Source: Thalassovita litoralis (lineage in GTDB: Bacteria; Pseudomonadota; Alphaproteobacteria; Rhodobacterales; Rhodobacteraceae). From it: a stretch of DNA of 64,000 bases. Positions 7,966-17,330 of this stretch are shown here, one piece after another (position 1 is the first letter of the stretch; every line of letters begins with the position of its first letter). The stretch covers positions 1-64,000 of the forward strand of contig NZ_FXTO01000013.1 of assembly GCF_900182725.1 (NCBI RefSeq), in the 5' to 3' direction. The notes under the pieces were generated by a model. That model did no database searches. It was given only the letters and a program-made list of their open reading frames with translations, and was not told the DNA's origin. A program made the translations under genes and the position numbers.

Positions 7966-8187
7966 ATGATGTCCAAACAGGAAACGATCCGCTCGGCTAA
8001 GGAAATCGGCGCTGTAATCCGCAAACGGCGAAAAGCATTGGGCATCACGCAGAAAATGCTTGCCTTGCAAACAGGTATTTCGGTCCCCACGATTATCGCG
8101 GTAGAGCGCGGAAATGAAAAAAGCGGGATCGGCGTGGCGCTTGCTCTTTGCGAAGGTCTGGGCATTGAACTGACGGCCGGGTTCTGA
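7966..8187 (+). CDS. hipB: HipB-type XRE antitoxin
   Basis: 73 residues from the ATG at 7966 (ATG-ATG in tandem; a TTG at 7954 is also in frame). XRE helix-turn-helix: IRKRRKALGITQKMLALQTG, then SVPTIIAVERGNEKSGIGVA, a form typical of HipB antitoxins. It ends two bases before the kinase gene, the standard hipBA layout. HipB represses its own operon and neutralises HipA. Called from the domain plus the neighbour, with good confidence. Confidence 0.85.
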   Translation: MMSKQETIRSAKEIGAVIRKRRKALGITQKMLALQTGISVPTIIAVERGNEKSGIGVALALCEGLGIELTAGF

Positions 8188-8189
8188 TC

Positions 8190-9497
8190 ATGTTGCGACT
8201 TGATGTATATCTTGAAGGCATACCCGATCCTGTCGGCGCACTGACCCGTGCCGATGATGGGGGAATTTCTTATGCATATCATAACCTTGATCTGCCATAT
8301 CCCATTTCGCAATCGCTACCGCTGACCAAAAAGGTTTTCGGCGATGTCGTGACGAGGGGGTTCTTTGACAATCTGCTGTTTGAAAACGCCCTGCGCGATC
8401 AGGTCATGCAAAAGTATGGGATTGATCAGACAGATATCGTTGGCCTGCTGTATCATCTGGGTAAGGATTGCCCCGGCGCAATTTCCGTGGTGCCGGAAGG
8501 CGCCGCCCCGGCCAAACAGCCGGGGGATTTGGTGGCGGACTATGATCCGATCAGCGCGGATCAGTTAACAGCGATTATGCGATCCTTGCGCGACAAGCGC
8601 AGGATGCCAGAAAACACGAACGATCCCTCGCCGCTGGCTGGGGTGCAGGGCAAGGTTGCGCTCACGCGTTTGCCGGATGGCCGTTTTGCCCTGCCGCGTG
8701 CGGGTAGCGGGGCACCGACCACCCATATTCTGAAGGTGCCACGCCCCAATGACATACGGTTGGTCGATCACGAACATATCCTGATGCAGATCGCAGGCGC
8801 TCTGATGAACCACCCGGTTGCGCAAACTGAACCGATGGGTGGTGAGGATTTGCGCGGGCTTTTGATCACTCGCTTTGATCGAGAGATAAAAGACGGCAAG
8901 GTTCACCGCATCCATCAAGAGGACTTCTGTCAGGCACTGGGGCTTGGCCCGCTTTTGAAATATCAACGCAACGGAGCTGGGGATCGGGTGTTTTCGGCCC
9001 GCAGCGTCAGCAAGGTTCTGGCCGCATGTGATGCTCCGGCGCAGGCCCGGCTGGCGTTTCTGGAGGGAACGATTGTTAACCTTCTGCTTGGCAATACCGA
9101 CAATCACGCCAAGAACCACAGCTTGCTTTACACGGGCGCGCGCCCGGATCGGCCTCAGTTGGCGCCTTTCTATGACATCGTGCCGACGCTGATTGACGAT
9201 GGCGTGACGCATCAACTTTCGTTCGATATTGGCCACGCACAAATGACCGATGACCTGACTTTGGAAGACCTGAGGCTTTTTGTAACGGATCTGGGGTTTC
9301 GCAGTTTCACCGCCCCCATGCAGACGCGAATGCAAGAGCTGATCGAAAACGTTGTGGCGTATATCCCCGCAATGTCTGGCCCAGCCCGCAAAAGACTGGG
9401 CGATGCAATGGCCGAACAAGCGAAATGGATCGCGAAAGCCCTTGATCTGGACATTTCGATACCTGAACGCGACCTGATTATTATCAATCGCCCATAG
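8190..9497 (+). CDS. hipA: HipA-family serine/threonine kinase toxin
   Basis: 435 residues, near the 440 of E. coli HipA. The N-terminal HipA_N-type domain covers about 1-100 (LDVYLEGIPDPVGAL), followed by a kinase domain with catalytic loop GNTDNHAKN (301-309, D304) and metal-binding FYDIVPT (D329). HipA toxins phosphorylate a translation factor (glutamyl-tRNA synthetase in E. coli) and induce dormancy; the target here is not known. Translationally linked to hipB. Its stop converges on the DUF6880-like gene, leaving 15 bp between them. Catalytic residues look intact, so it is probably active. Confidence 0.9.
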   Translation: MLRLDVYLEGIPDPVGALTRADDGGISYAYHNLDLPYPISQSLPLTKKVFGDVVTRGFFDNLLFENALRDQVMQKYGIDQTDIVGLLYHLGKDCPGAISVVPEGAAPAKQPGDLVADYDPISADQLTAIMRSLRDKRRMPENTNDPSPLAGVQGKVALTRLPDGRFALPRAGSGAPTTHILKVPRPNDIRLVDHEHILMQIAGALMNHPVAQTEPMGGEDLRGLLITRFDREIKDGKVHRIHQEDFCQALGLGPLLKYQRNGAGDRVFSARSVSKVLAACDAPAQARLAFLEGTIVNLLLGNTDNHAKNHSLLYTGARPDRPQLAPFYDIVPTLIDDGVTHQLSFDIGHAQMTDDLTLEDLRLFVTDLGFRSFTAPMQTRMQELIENVVAYIPAMSGPARKRLGDAMAEQAKWIAKALDLDISIPERDLIIINRP

Positions 9498-9512
9498 AGA
9501 CGGCAGCTATCG

Positions 9513-10931
9513 TCACCCTGCACCGACACGGGCCCAGAACCCGGACTTGCGGGAATGCGTTTGTTGAAGGTTGGCAAGATAGGCTGCATGACTGACTATT
9601 TCGCCTAAACCAGCAACCTCAATTTCTTTGGCCAACAGGGTCAGCTTTCCAAGGTAAGTTGCGCCATGCCCATATGCCTTGGAGCGCGCGTGTTTCAGAA
9701 TGTCGTCCAGTAGCGCACGGTAGAGTATGGTCGCGGCCAACGGAAAGTCGTGCTCCAGCAGGAGCGCGATTTTCGGCAGGGTGTGCCAATGGCCACCGTT
9801 CCAATGCTGGGGGTGCGTCATGATCAGCTTTGCCGCCAGATCCAGACGCGGCCAATCCAGGAAAAATTGCAGTGCCTGTTCAGGTTTATCCGCAGATAAT
9901 GCCAACGCATGTGCACGATCTTCGGCCTCAATATCCTCAAAATCAGGCAGATGGTGCAGGTATTCCCGCAATATATCGGCGGATAACGAGACCTCAAAGC
10001 ATTGCCAACGCAGAGCTTGCGCGGCGGGTTTATCGCCTGTGGCCTCCAGAATGCTGGCTTCCAGACTAACCCGCTTCGCAGACAGATCGTTATTGGCCTC
10101 GCCTAACGTGTGCCGCCCCGGTTTACGCACCCACGCCAACGCCTCGGCATTGCGCCCGGCCTCCATAAGCTGAGCCGCAATGCCCAGCGTATCCTGCATC
10201 TGCGTTTTTTTCTTCTCCTCCAGCGCAATCAGGAGATCGATATCCCCGCGTGCCAAAGCAATCGTCTGACGCATTGAAGCCCATTGTGAGGTCATCGAAT
10301 AGAACCAGCCATCCGAGGGTCGACCCGCTTCCTCGGCCTGTCGCTGGATGATCGCGTGTTTCAGGGTGCCATCCCAACGGATAAGACTTTCTGGCGGCAA
10401 ATGTGGCACCGCGACACTGGTGACATCATCCAGATATCCATGCGTGGTTTCTCCTAATGTGGCCATGATTTTCTCGGGCAACTGATCCGCATCCGGTGCG
10501 CTCAGGTTCGGCGCCAGTTCCCCTATTGCGGCAATCGCCTGATAGTAAACGTCCTGAACCCGCCCCGATGAATCGTCGACGCGCTCAAACACCTGCTCGT
10601 GGGTCGCAATGAAACGCAGTAGCCGATCGATGGCCAGTGCTGGGGCAGCGGGCCCAAGTTCGGAGGTAAGTGTATCCACCAGACTGCCCAGATCGTCGGC
10701 AAAGGCGCGGGCCTTGTCCCAGTCGACAAAACTCTTGGCCCGCGTCAACCCGGACAACCGCCGATCAATCAGTTTAACAATCGCTTCGGGACCAGCTTTT
10801 CCGACCACCGCCGCCTTGACCTGCCGTCTAAAACCAGCGTTTCGCTCGGCCTCGTCCAGTACCAGCTGCGCCAGTTTATCGACCCCAAGGTCTTTCAGCT
10901 TATCAACGGACAGGGCGGGAGCGCGGGCCAT
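9513..10931 (-). CDS. DUF6880-like protein of unknown function
   Basis: 472 residues from the ATG at 10931 (MARAPALSVDKLKDLG), preferred over an upstream in-frame ATG at 11006 that would overlap dnaE2. The protein is almost wholly alpha-helical, rich in Ala and Leu, with TPR-like helical pairs in the C-terminal half (AQLMEAGRNAEALAWV, LALSADKPEQALQFFLDWP). It resembles the DUF6880 family, recognised from its start (LSVDKLKDLGVDKLAQLVLDEA) and overall layout. No catalytic motif is seen. It lies 71 bp downstream of dnaE2 on the same strand, so it may be read from the SOS operon, but its link to mutagenesis is not established. Confidence 0.7.
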   Translation of the reverse strand: MARAPALSVDKLKDLGVDKLAQLVLDEAERNAGFRRQVKAAVVGKAGPEAIVKLIDRRLSGLTRAKSFVDWDKARAFADDLGSLVDTLTSELGPAAPALAIDRLLRFIATHEQVFERVDDSSGRVQDVYYQAIAAIGELAPNLSAPDADQLPEKIMATLGETTHGYLDDVTSVAVPHLPPESLIRWDGTLKHAIIQRQAEEAGRPSDGWFYSMTSQWASMRQTIALARGDIDLLIALEEKKKTQMQDTLGIAAQLMEAGRNAEALAWVRKPGRHTLGEANNDLSAKRVSLEASILEATGDKPAAQALRWQCFEVSLSADILREYLHHLPDFEDIEAEDRAHALALSADKPEQALQFFLDWPRLDLAAKLIMTHPQHWNGGHWHTLPKIALLLEHDFPLAATILYRALLDDILKHARSKAYGHGATYLGKLTLLAKEIEVAGLGEIVSHAAYLANLQQTHSRKSGFWARVGAG

Positions 10932-11002
10932 AGGCAGATCTCTGATTTGAAGGGCTGCCGTAATACATGCCCCGGCCTGATCATGGGTGCAAGTCTTCCG
11001 GA

Positions 11003-14000
11003 TCAATGGAAATCCCGGCTTGGAAACAGCTTTTTGGCTTGCTCGCGCGGGTGCCGGGCGGTGGGGCCAGTGTGTGTTTCAGCCGGGTGCGCCACTGCAT
11101 CCTTTGCCGGTCGCCCCAAGCTGGCAAGCATGGATGAGAGGTCCTCGATCCTCTCGGCAATAAGGTGTATCACCTGCCCCTCGCGTTCAATCCGGCCCGT
11201 GACACGCAGCAACCGCCCCGCGATCACCGCCTTGCGAAACGCCTCGTAGACTTTGGTCCAGACCACCACGTTGGACACGCCTGTTTCATCCTCCAGCGTC
11301 AGGAAAATCACGCCCGAGGCCGTGCCGGGGCGTTGGCGTGTGATGACAAGGCCTGCCACAGTGACGCGTCCGTTGGCCCGGACCAGCCGCTCATGCGGCA
11401 GGCTTTCTGGCAGGTGGGCACGCAAAATCTCCATCGGATGAGCGCGGAGCGATAAGCGCAGGGCAAGGTAATCCTCGACCACCTCCTGACCCAGCGTCAT
11501 TGCCGGCAGGGTGACCTGAGGCTCAACCCCGCCTTCGCCATCGGCACCGAACAGCGGCAGGGGTTTAGGCCCCCGCAGCGCACGGGCCGCCCAAAGCGCA
11601 TCGCGACGATTCAGACCGAGCGGGGCAAATGCATCCCCCTCAGCCAATCGCTCCAGCGCATCGGGGCGAAGTCCGGCTCGGCGCCACAGGCTTTCGACAT
11701 CCGCATACCCATTGCCACGGGCGGCTTCGATCCATACCGCATCTTCTTCGCGCAGACCCTTGATCTGGCGAAACCCAAGGCGCAGAGCCAGTGCCCCGTC
11801 GCTGCGTGGCTCTAACGTGCAATCCCAAGCGGAATGGTTAACGGATACGGTACGGATTTCGACACCGTGCTCGCGTGCATCCCGCACAAGCTGCGCCGGG
11901 GCATAAAACCCCATTGGCTGGCTGTTGAGCAGCGCACAGGTAAACACCGCCGGATGATGTCGTTTCAGCCACCCGGAAATATAGACCAGCCGGGCAAAGC
12001 TTGCGGCATGACTTTCAGGGAAACCATAGCTGCCGAAACCCTCGATCTGGGCGAAACAGCGTTCCGCAAAATCCGCCTCGTATCCGCGCGCCAGCATCCC
12101 GGAGACGAACCGCTCCCGAAACGCGCCAATGGTCCCCATTCGCTTGAACGTTGCCAGTGAGCGGCGCAATCGGTCCGCTTCGGCTGCCGAAAACCCCGCC
12201 GCGACCACGGCAATCTGCATGGCCTGTTCCTGAAACAACGGCACGCCATAGGTGCGCCCCAGAACCTCCATCATGGCGGGGCCAAAATCCTCGACCTGCT
12301 CCTTGCCCTGACGCCGATTGATGAAGGGATGCACCATACCGCCCTGAATCGGACCAGGCCGGATGATGGCAACTTCGCACACCAGATCGTAGAACGTGCG
12401 CGGTTGCATACGCGGCAGGAAATTAAGCTGCGCTCGGCTTTCTACCTGAAACACCCCGATCGCGTCAGCCCGGCACAGCATATCATAAACTGCCGGATCT
12501 TCGGGCGGGACAGTGGCAAGGCTCAGCGGCAGGTGGCGGTGATCTTTCAACAGCGCAAACGCCTTGCGGATACAGGTTAACATACCAAGCGCCAGAACAT
12601 CGACCTTCAACAAGCCAAGAGCGTCAATATCGTCCTTGTCCCATTCGATGATGGTGCGATCCTCCATCGCCGCATTCTCGATGGGACACAGTTCGTCCAG
12701 CCGCCCGTGGGTGATAACAAAACCGCCGACATGCTGGCTCAGGTGCCTTGGGAATCCGATGATTTCGCCAATCAGCCGGGCCGCAAGCGCCACGCGCCCG
12801 TCCGTTGGGTCGATCCCGGCATCGCGCATCCGATCCGCACCCGGCGCGCTGGAGGACCATCCCCAGATCTGCCCCGCAAGTCGGGCAATCACGTCCTGAC
12901 TCAGCCCCATCACCTTGCCAACCTCGCGGATCGCGGCGCGTGACCGGAAATGGATCACAGTCGCAGTCAGCCCCGCCCGGTGGCGGCCATAGCGTTCGTA
13001 AATCCATTGGATGACCTCTTCGCGGCGTTCATGTTCAAAATCCACGTCGATATCTGGCGGCTCACCGCGCTCCTTTGAAATGAACCGCTCAAAAATCAAG
13101 GTGATGCTTTCTGGGGGCACTTCTGTCACGCCCAGCAGGTAGCAGACCACCGAATTTGCCGCCGAGCCGCGCCCCTGACACAGGATGCCTTTGGAGCGTG
13201 CAAAGGCTACGATGTCATGAACCGTCAGGAAATACGGGGCATAGCCCATTTCCTCTATCAGCTTCAGTTCCTTGTCGACCCGTGTGACGATTTTGGCGGG
13301 CGGCCCCTCGGGATAACGCCAATACAGCCCTTTGCGCGACAGCCTCTCCAGTCGCATCTGCGCGGGTTCGCCGCCCTGTGCCTCATCAGGGTATTGATAG
13401 CGCAGATCATCCAGCCGAAACGCGCAACGGTCGGCAATTTCCAACGTGCGCCGTATCGCCGCCGGGTAGCGGTGAAACATCCGCGCCATGTCTTCGGGGG
13501 CTTTAAGGCGACGTTCGCCATTGGTCAGCCGCCGTTCGCCAATCGTGTCGATGGTACATCCCGTCCGCAGGCAGGTCAGAACATCCGCCAGCGGACGCCG
13601 GGCCGCGCGATGCATGATAACATCGCCCACGGCCACAAGCGGCAAGCCGGTGTCATGAGCCAGCCGCGCCAGCCGCTCAAGCCGCGATGGATCGCGCCCG
13701 TCATAGCGCGGGGCTGCGCCAAGGAAACACTGACCGGGAAAGGCCCGCAGCATGTGCCGGATGTCACTGGCAAGGTTTGGATCTGAAGGCTCCATTGGGT
13801 CGGGTGGCAACGCGATCAGCACCATGCCCTGCCCCCAGTCAGACAGATCTTTGCGCGTCAGGTGGCAATCGCCCTTTTCTGCGCGCCGTTTGCCCAGTGA
13901 TAAAAGCCGGGTCAGCCGAGACCAGGCCGCGACATCCGTGGGCAAAGCCAGCCAGTCCACCGCACTATCGGTCAACACGATCCGGGCGCCGGGGATCAGC

Positions 14001-14332
14001 TTGGGCAGGGGCAGGTCTGGTGAAACGTAAGGGATATCGTTGTAATCCCCCTGTTGCCTTATCTGACGGCTGGAATGATCTGTCACCTGTCGAGATCGGA
14101 TTGCGGGGCCGGACTCGGACCCATCGCGAACCGCGCGGACCTCATCCTTCAGCCGGATCAGTTCCTTCAGCGCCGAGAACGCCCGCACCACCCCCGCAAC
14201 CGAATTGCGGTCGGTGATGGCAATGGCCGCCAGACCCAATTCGGCTGCGCGGGTGATTAGCTCTTCGGGGTGCGAGGCTCCAGTCAGGAAGGTAAAATTG
14301 CTGGTCACGCACAGCTCAGCATAGCCCGTCAT
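11003..14332 (-). CDS. dnaE2: Error-prone DNA polymerase III alpha subunit DnaE2 (ImuC)
   Basis: 1109 residues from the ATG at 14332 (MTGYAELCVTSNFTFL), the usual DnaE2 start, which overlaps the imuB stop by ATGA. N-terminal PHP domain (about 1-260), polymerase palm with catalytic PDIDVDFEHERR, HhH and OB-fold C-terminus (GLVITRQRPGTASGVIFLTLEDE). In alphaproteobacteria and mycobacteria DnaE2 performs damage-induced translesion synthesis together with ImuB and ImuA'. It is the third polymerase-related gene of an SOS operon with a LexA box at its head. Shorter than the replicative DnaE, which fits DnaE2. Confidence 0.95.
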   Translation of the reverse strand: MTGYAELCVTSNFTFLTGASHPEELITRAAELGLAAIAITDRNSVAGVVRAFSALKELIRLKDEVRAVRDGSESGPAIRSRQVTDHSSRQIRQQGDYNDIPYVSPDLPLPKLIPGARIVLTDSAVDWLALPTDVAAWSRLTRLLSLGKRRAEKGDCHLTRKDLSDWGQGMVLIALPPDPMEPSDPNLASDIRHMLRAFPGQCFLGAAPRYDGRDPSRLERLARLAHDTGLPLVAVGDVIMHRAARRPLADVLTCLRTGCTIDTIGERRLTNGERRLKAPEDMARMFHRYPAAIRRTLEIADRCAFRLDDLRYQYPDEAQGGEPAQMRLERLSRKGLYWRYPEGPPAKIVTRVDKELKLIEEMGYAPYFLTVHDIVAFARSKGILCQGRGSAANSVVCYLLGVTEVPPESITLIFERFISKERGEPPDIDVDFEHERREEVIQWIYERYGRHRAGLTATVIHFRSRAAIREVGKVMGLSQDVIARLAGQIWGWSSSAPGADRMRDAGIDPTDGRVALAARLIGEIIGFPRHLSQHVGGFVITHGRLDELCPIENAAMEDRTIIEWDKDDIDALGLLKVDVLALGMLTCIRKAFALLKDHRHLPLSLATVPPEDPAVYDMLCRADAIGVFQVESRAQLNFLPRMQPRTFYDLVCEVAIIRPGPIQGGMVHPFINRRQGKEQVEDFGPAMMEVLGRTYGVPLFQEQAMQIAVVAAGFSAAEADRLRRSLATFKRMGTIGAFRERFVSGMLARGYEADFAERCFAQIEGFGSYGFPESHAASFARLVYISGWLKRHHPAVFTCALLNSQPMGFYAPAQLVRDAREHGVEIRTVSVNHSAWDCTLEPRSDGALALRLGFRQIKGLREEDAVWIEAARGNGYADVESLWRRAGLRPDALERLAEGDAFAPLGLNRRDALWAARALRGPKPLPLFGADGEGGVEPQVTLPAMTLGQEVVEDYLALRLSLRAHPMEILRAHLPESLPHERLVRANGRVTVAGLVITRQRPGTASGVIFLTLEDETGVSNVVVWTKVYEAFRKAVIAGRLLRVTGRIEREGQVIHLIAERIEDLSSMLASLGRPAKDAVAHPAETHTGPTARHPREQAKKLFPSRDFH

Positions 14333-15828
14333 GCGAACTCTCCTTGTGCGAACCAGTTTTGCGTGGATCCTGCCGGGGCCTGTGGCGTGTGAAACAGCCA
14401 TAACCGTGCGCCTTCGCGGGTTTCCACACGCCAGTAATCCCGCAATCCTGAACGCCAGGCGGGATCATCAAACCACCATTCCGGGGTGATCCGTTCCGGC
14501 CCATCCGCGCGCAGCGTGTTGAAGGACATGCGCCGCCATGTGAACTGGGCGGGGGGATGGCCGGGCTGTCCCAGTCCTTTTGTCGTGACCAATTCGGGTG
14601 GGAAGATGATGATCGGGCGATCCGGGCCGCGATGCGGAGGTGGGGATTCTGCTTCGCTATAAGCGGCGGGGGCTATCAGGAAACTGCGTTCCGGGATTAA
14701 ACTGGCTGCCGGTAAAAGCCGCAGCACCCGGTCAAATCCCAGCCGGTTGCCCAGCCGGGAGAACAGATCAGCCAGCGCGTCATCTTCGTGGATGATTCTG
14801 GGGCCACCGATCTGCTCAGGCGGCTGGTCTTCGGTCACATGGGCGACCAAGCGCATGGCTTCGATCCCGAACCCGGCGTCCACCTCCGCCACACCCTTGG
14901 CGAAAAGCGCCGCAATGCGCTCTGGATCGCGCATCGGGCGGGCCAGCCCGATTTCCACCCGTGCGATTTCGCGATCAACCCGGTGGAGTTCCAGATGCAG
15001 ACGTCGCGCCCCACGATGATGCCCAGCCAGAGTGGCACACAACCGATCCAGCAGACGCCTAAGGCCCGCCATCACATCGGCTTGTACCCCGATCGGTTCC
15101 GGCAGGGTCATCCGCACCCCGAAATACGGTGCCTCCGCCTCGGGCGAGATCGGCTCGGGCTGAAGGCCCAGGGCCTGATCAAGCCGCAGTACAAGACCAG
15201 TGCCAAAGCGTCGTGCCAGAGGGGCGCGGGGCAAGCTTGCCAGATCCCCGATCCGGTTCAATCCCATGCGGGACAGCCCTTCGGCCACGTCGCTGCCGAT
15301 CCTCAACGCCGAAACCGGCAGGCGGGCAAGACCGTCCTGCACCGTGCCTTCGGGCAGGATGCCGCCGCCATGACAGGCCAGCGCATAGGCTGCGCCGCGG
15401 GTTTCGGCGATGGCACTGGATAAGGTCAGGCCAACCCGTTCCAGCCGCGCATGTAAATCGGCCCTCAATTCCGGCTCTCCACCAAAAAGATGCGGCACGC
15501 CGGAAATATCGGCAATCAGTCCACCCGGCCCGTCTCGCGCCACCATTGGCGAATAACGTCCAGCCCACCGTCTAAGCCCGGCCAATGCTGCGGCTTCGCG
15601 TATCAAATCTGCGGGCCGGGTAATCAGATCAGGACAGATGGCACGGGCATCAGTGGCTGCCATGCCGCAATGTACCCCACGCGCCTCGGCCTCCGGGTTC
15701 AGGCAGTGCACATGATCGGTGTTCCCTGATCGATGGATCAGGGCGAACGGTCCCTCAAGGGGACGTTTCCGCAGCGCACTGTCGCTCGCCAGTCGCGGAA
15801 ACCGAATGGACAGAAGCCGTTTTGCCAT
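14329..15828 (-). CDS. imuB: ImuB, Y-family-like polymerase adaptor (catalytically degenerate)
   Basis: 499 residues from the ATG at 15828 (MAKRLLSIRFPRL). The fold follows the DinB/UmuC polymerases (LIADISGVPHLFGGE in the palm, then little-finger region), but the acidic residues of the active site seen in true Y-family enzymes are replaced at the N-terminus (SIRFPRLASD). ImuB is known to bridge DnaE2 to the beta clamp and ImuA rather than to polymerise. The start lies within the 3' end of imuA' (74-bp overlap), and the stop overlaps dnaE2. The C-terminal EWWFDDPAW and RDYWRVET segments are typical of the family. Confidence 0.92.
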   Translation of the reverse strand: MAKRLLSIRFPRLASDSALRKRPLEGPFALIHRSGNTDHVHCLNPEAEARGVHCGMAATDARAICPDLITRPADLIREAAALAGLRRWAGRYSPMVARDGPGGLIADISGVPHLFGGEPELRADLHARLERVGLTLSSAIAETRGAAYALACHGGGILPEGTVQDGLARLPVSALRIGSDVAEGLSRMGLNRIGDLASLPRAPLARRFGTGLVLRLDQALGLQPEPISPEAEAPYFGVRMTLPEPIGVQADVMAGLRRLLDRLCATLAGHHRGARRLHLELHRVDREIARVEIGLARPMRDPERIAALFAKGVAEVDAGFGIEAMRLVAHVTEDQPPEQIGGPRIIHEDDALADLFSRLGNRLGFDRVLRLLPAASLIPERSFLIAPAAYSEAESPPPHRGPDRPIIIFPPELVTTKGLGQPGHPPAQFTWRRMSFNTLRADGPERITPEWWFDDPAWRSGLRDYWRVETREGARLWLFHTPQAPAGSTQNWFAQGEFA

Positions 15829-16333
15829 TCCAGTGCACGGTCCAGATTCCTGAAGTTCCCTTTTTGTTCTTCTTAAGACTCCATCGATGCAGAGTCGAGT
15901 CCCGCCGTTCAGATGCAATTGGTGTACATCGCCAGCGAGTTTCGGCCGCATGACTGCCCTGCCCCTCGCGGATCAGCATGAGACCTGTTGTTCGTCCCGC
16001 TTCGGCCGCCAGTTGCAGACGCCGACCAGCGATCAGTGACAGGGGCTTTTCCGGCTCGGCAATGATCAGCCCAACCCCTGTGGTCCTCAGTGCTTCCTCA
16101 ACGGCCCACAGAAGATCCCCCTCGTTTGTGGGTCGGACAAGGTGCAATCGTTGCCCGACACCTTCGGGCAGGCCGCGCAACATCGGCAGATGGTAGGCAT
16201 GGCCAGGCAGGACCCAGATCAGTGGCCCGGTTCGACGCGTCGCCTGAAACAAGGCAAAGCTGCGCCGCCCTTGCCCTTCGGCCTCGTGCACCCGATGCGG
16301 GACCAACGCGAACGGATCGTTCTTAACCGACAT
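15755..16333 (-). CDS. ImuA'-like SOS mutagenesis protein
   Basis: 192 residues from the ATG at 16333 (MSVKNDPFALVPHRVHEAEG). It has a RecA/SulA-like degenerate core (GPLIWVLPGHAYHLPMLRG, LLWAVEEALR) and a C-terminal RWRCTPIASERRD segment common in alphaproteobacterial ImuA proteins. It is thought to assist ImuB and DnaE2 during induced mutagenesis. It overlaps the SRAP gene by 11 bp and imuB by 74 bp. The long overlap makes the exact C-terminus less certain: the last 24 or so codons may be read in both frames. Confidence 0.8.
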   Translation of the reverse strand: MSVKNDPFALVPHRVHEAEGQGRRSFALFQATRRTGPLIWVLPGHAYHLPMLRGLPEGVGQRLHLVRPTNEGDLLWAVEEALRTTGVGLIIAEPEKPLSLIAGRRLQLAAEAGRTTGLMLIREGQGSHAAETRWRCTPIASERRDSTLHRWSLKKNKKGTSGIWTVHWNGKTASVHSVSATGERQCAAETSP

Positions 16334-17015
16334 GGTTAGCCACATCCTCGCGGACCCCTTCGGCCACAATTGTAAGCCGCCCATCCGGCAGGGGACGTTG
16401 AAGGGTCAGCGCCTTCTCGGTCGGGGCCGTTAACCAGCATCGCCAGTCTTCGGGCCGGGTCAGGATCAGGGGCATAGCTTTGGGGTGAACAGCTGCAACT
16501 TCGGCATTTGGTTCGCAGGTCAGGAAACCGAATATCTCTGCCGTTACTTCGCCTTCCTTCAGTTTGCGTACCGAAGTCCATGTGGTGCGTATCCCAGCGA
16601 AGAAACCAAGGGGGCGATCCACTCCCAAAGCGAACCAGACCGGCGAATTACGCGAGGCACCGCGACGTCCGTCAAGCTCGGAAAAGCTGGTAAAAGGTAC
16701 AAGGCAACGGTGCTCTACCCCAAGCCAGCGCCGCCAATGGGGCGAACCGACATTGCGGATGTTGGTCACGCCCTTGTCAACGCGCTTGCCCTCAAGGAAT
16801 TTGGCCGGGGTTGGCATGCCCCATCGCGCCATAGTCAATTGCCAAGCCGCCCCCGCGCCTCGCCGAATGATCGGTGCGGGATAGTCGGGCCAGATGCCGG
16901 GTATTGGTGGCAGGTTTCCGGTGCGATCCACCAGTTCTTCCCCCTCTTCCAGCATGGCATCAAAAACATGCCGCATCGCATCTTGGCTCTTCGTCTGGGA
17001 ATAGAGATTGCACAT
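16323..17015 (-). CDS. SOS response-associated peptidase (SRAP, YedK/HMCES family)
   Basis: 230 residues. Cys2 follows the initiator Met (MCNLYSQT) and is the residue SRAP proteins use to form a thiazolidine crosslink with abasic sites in single-stranded DNA. Other family marks: NIRNVGSPHWRRWL, HRCLVPFTSFSELDG and a conserved histidine in AVHPKAMPLIL. It is the first gene of the cassette, 33 bp behind the LexA box, and overlaps imuA'. Placing an abasic-site shield in the same transcript as a translesion polymerase fits joint handling of damaged templates. Family call is firm. Confidence 0.92.
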   Translation of the reverse strand: MCNLYSQTKSQDAMRHVFDAMLEEGEELVDRTGNLPPIPGIWPDYPAPIIRRGAGAAWQLTMARWGMPTPAKFLEGKRVDKGVTNIRNVGSPHWRRWLGVEHRCLVPFTSFSELDGRRGASRNSPVWFALGVDRPLGFFAGIRTTWTSVRKLKEGEVTAEIFGFLTCEPNAEVAAVHPKAMPLILTRPEDWRCWLTAPTEKALTLQRPLPDGRLTIVAEGVREDVANHVG

Positions 17016-17048
17016 GGGTCACGATTCCCTTGCTCTTGTCAGGAAGGC

Positions 17049-17063
17049 GAACAATAGCAGAAC
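17049..17063 (-). promoter_or_regulatory. LexA box (SOS operator) of the mutagenesis operon
   Basis: On the minus strand the sequence is GTTC-TGCTATT-GTTC, an exact match to the alphaproteobacterial LexA consensus GTTC-N7-GTTC. It lies 33 bp upstream of the SRAP start, where it could block the promoter of the SRAP-imuA'-imuB-dnaE2 operon. Confidence 0.85.
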
Positions 17064-17185
17064 ATATGCGGTATGGGAATTATGCGCCATCCTGCGAGGA
17101 TCGAAACCCATCACCCCCTTTTGCTCTTTGCAAAGACCATGATCAGGAAGATTGGCATAAGAGCTGCACCAAACACATATATCGT

Positions 17186-17266
17186 CCTGAACCAAGGGTC
17201 GTTATCACCGACAAACTGCGCAGCTATATCAAACCGATCAAAACAGAGGTGGCCCGACGAATCTGA
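17186..17266 (+). pseudogene. IS6-family transposase fragment
   Basis: Plus-strand codons read PEPRVVITDKLRSYIKPIK, matching the part of IS6/IS240-type DDE transposases around the second catalytic Asp (VITDKLRSY). Neither the N-terminal nor the C-terminal domain is present. The reading frame ends exactly where an IS3-type end begins (TGAACAG at 17264). Interpreted as a relic of an IS6 element interrupted by the next element. Confidence 0.65.
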
Positions 17267-17330
17267 ACAGTTGAGTTAGGTGGATTTTCTGCTCCCACTC
17301 CGGCAGCGTTGCCGAGACAAAGGAGAGAAG

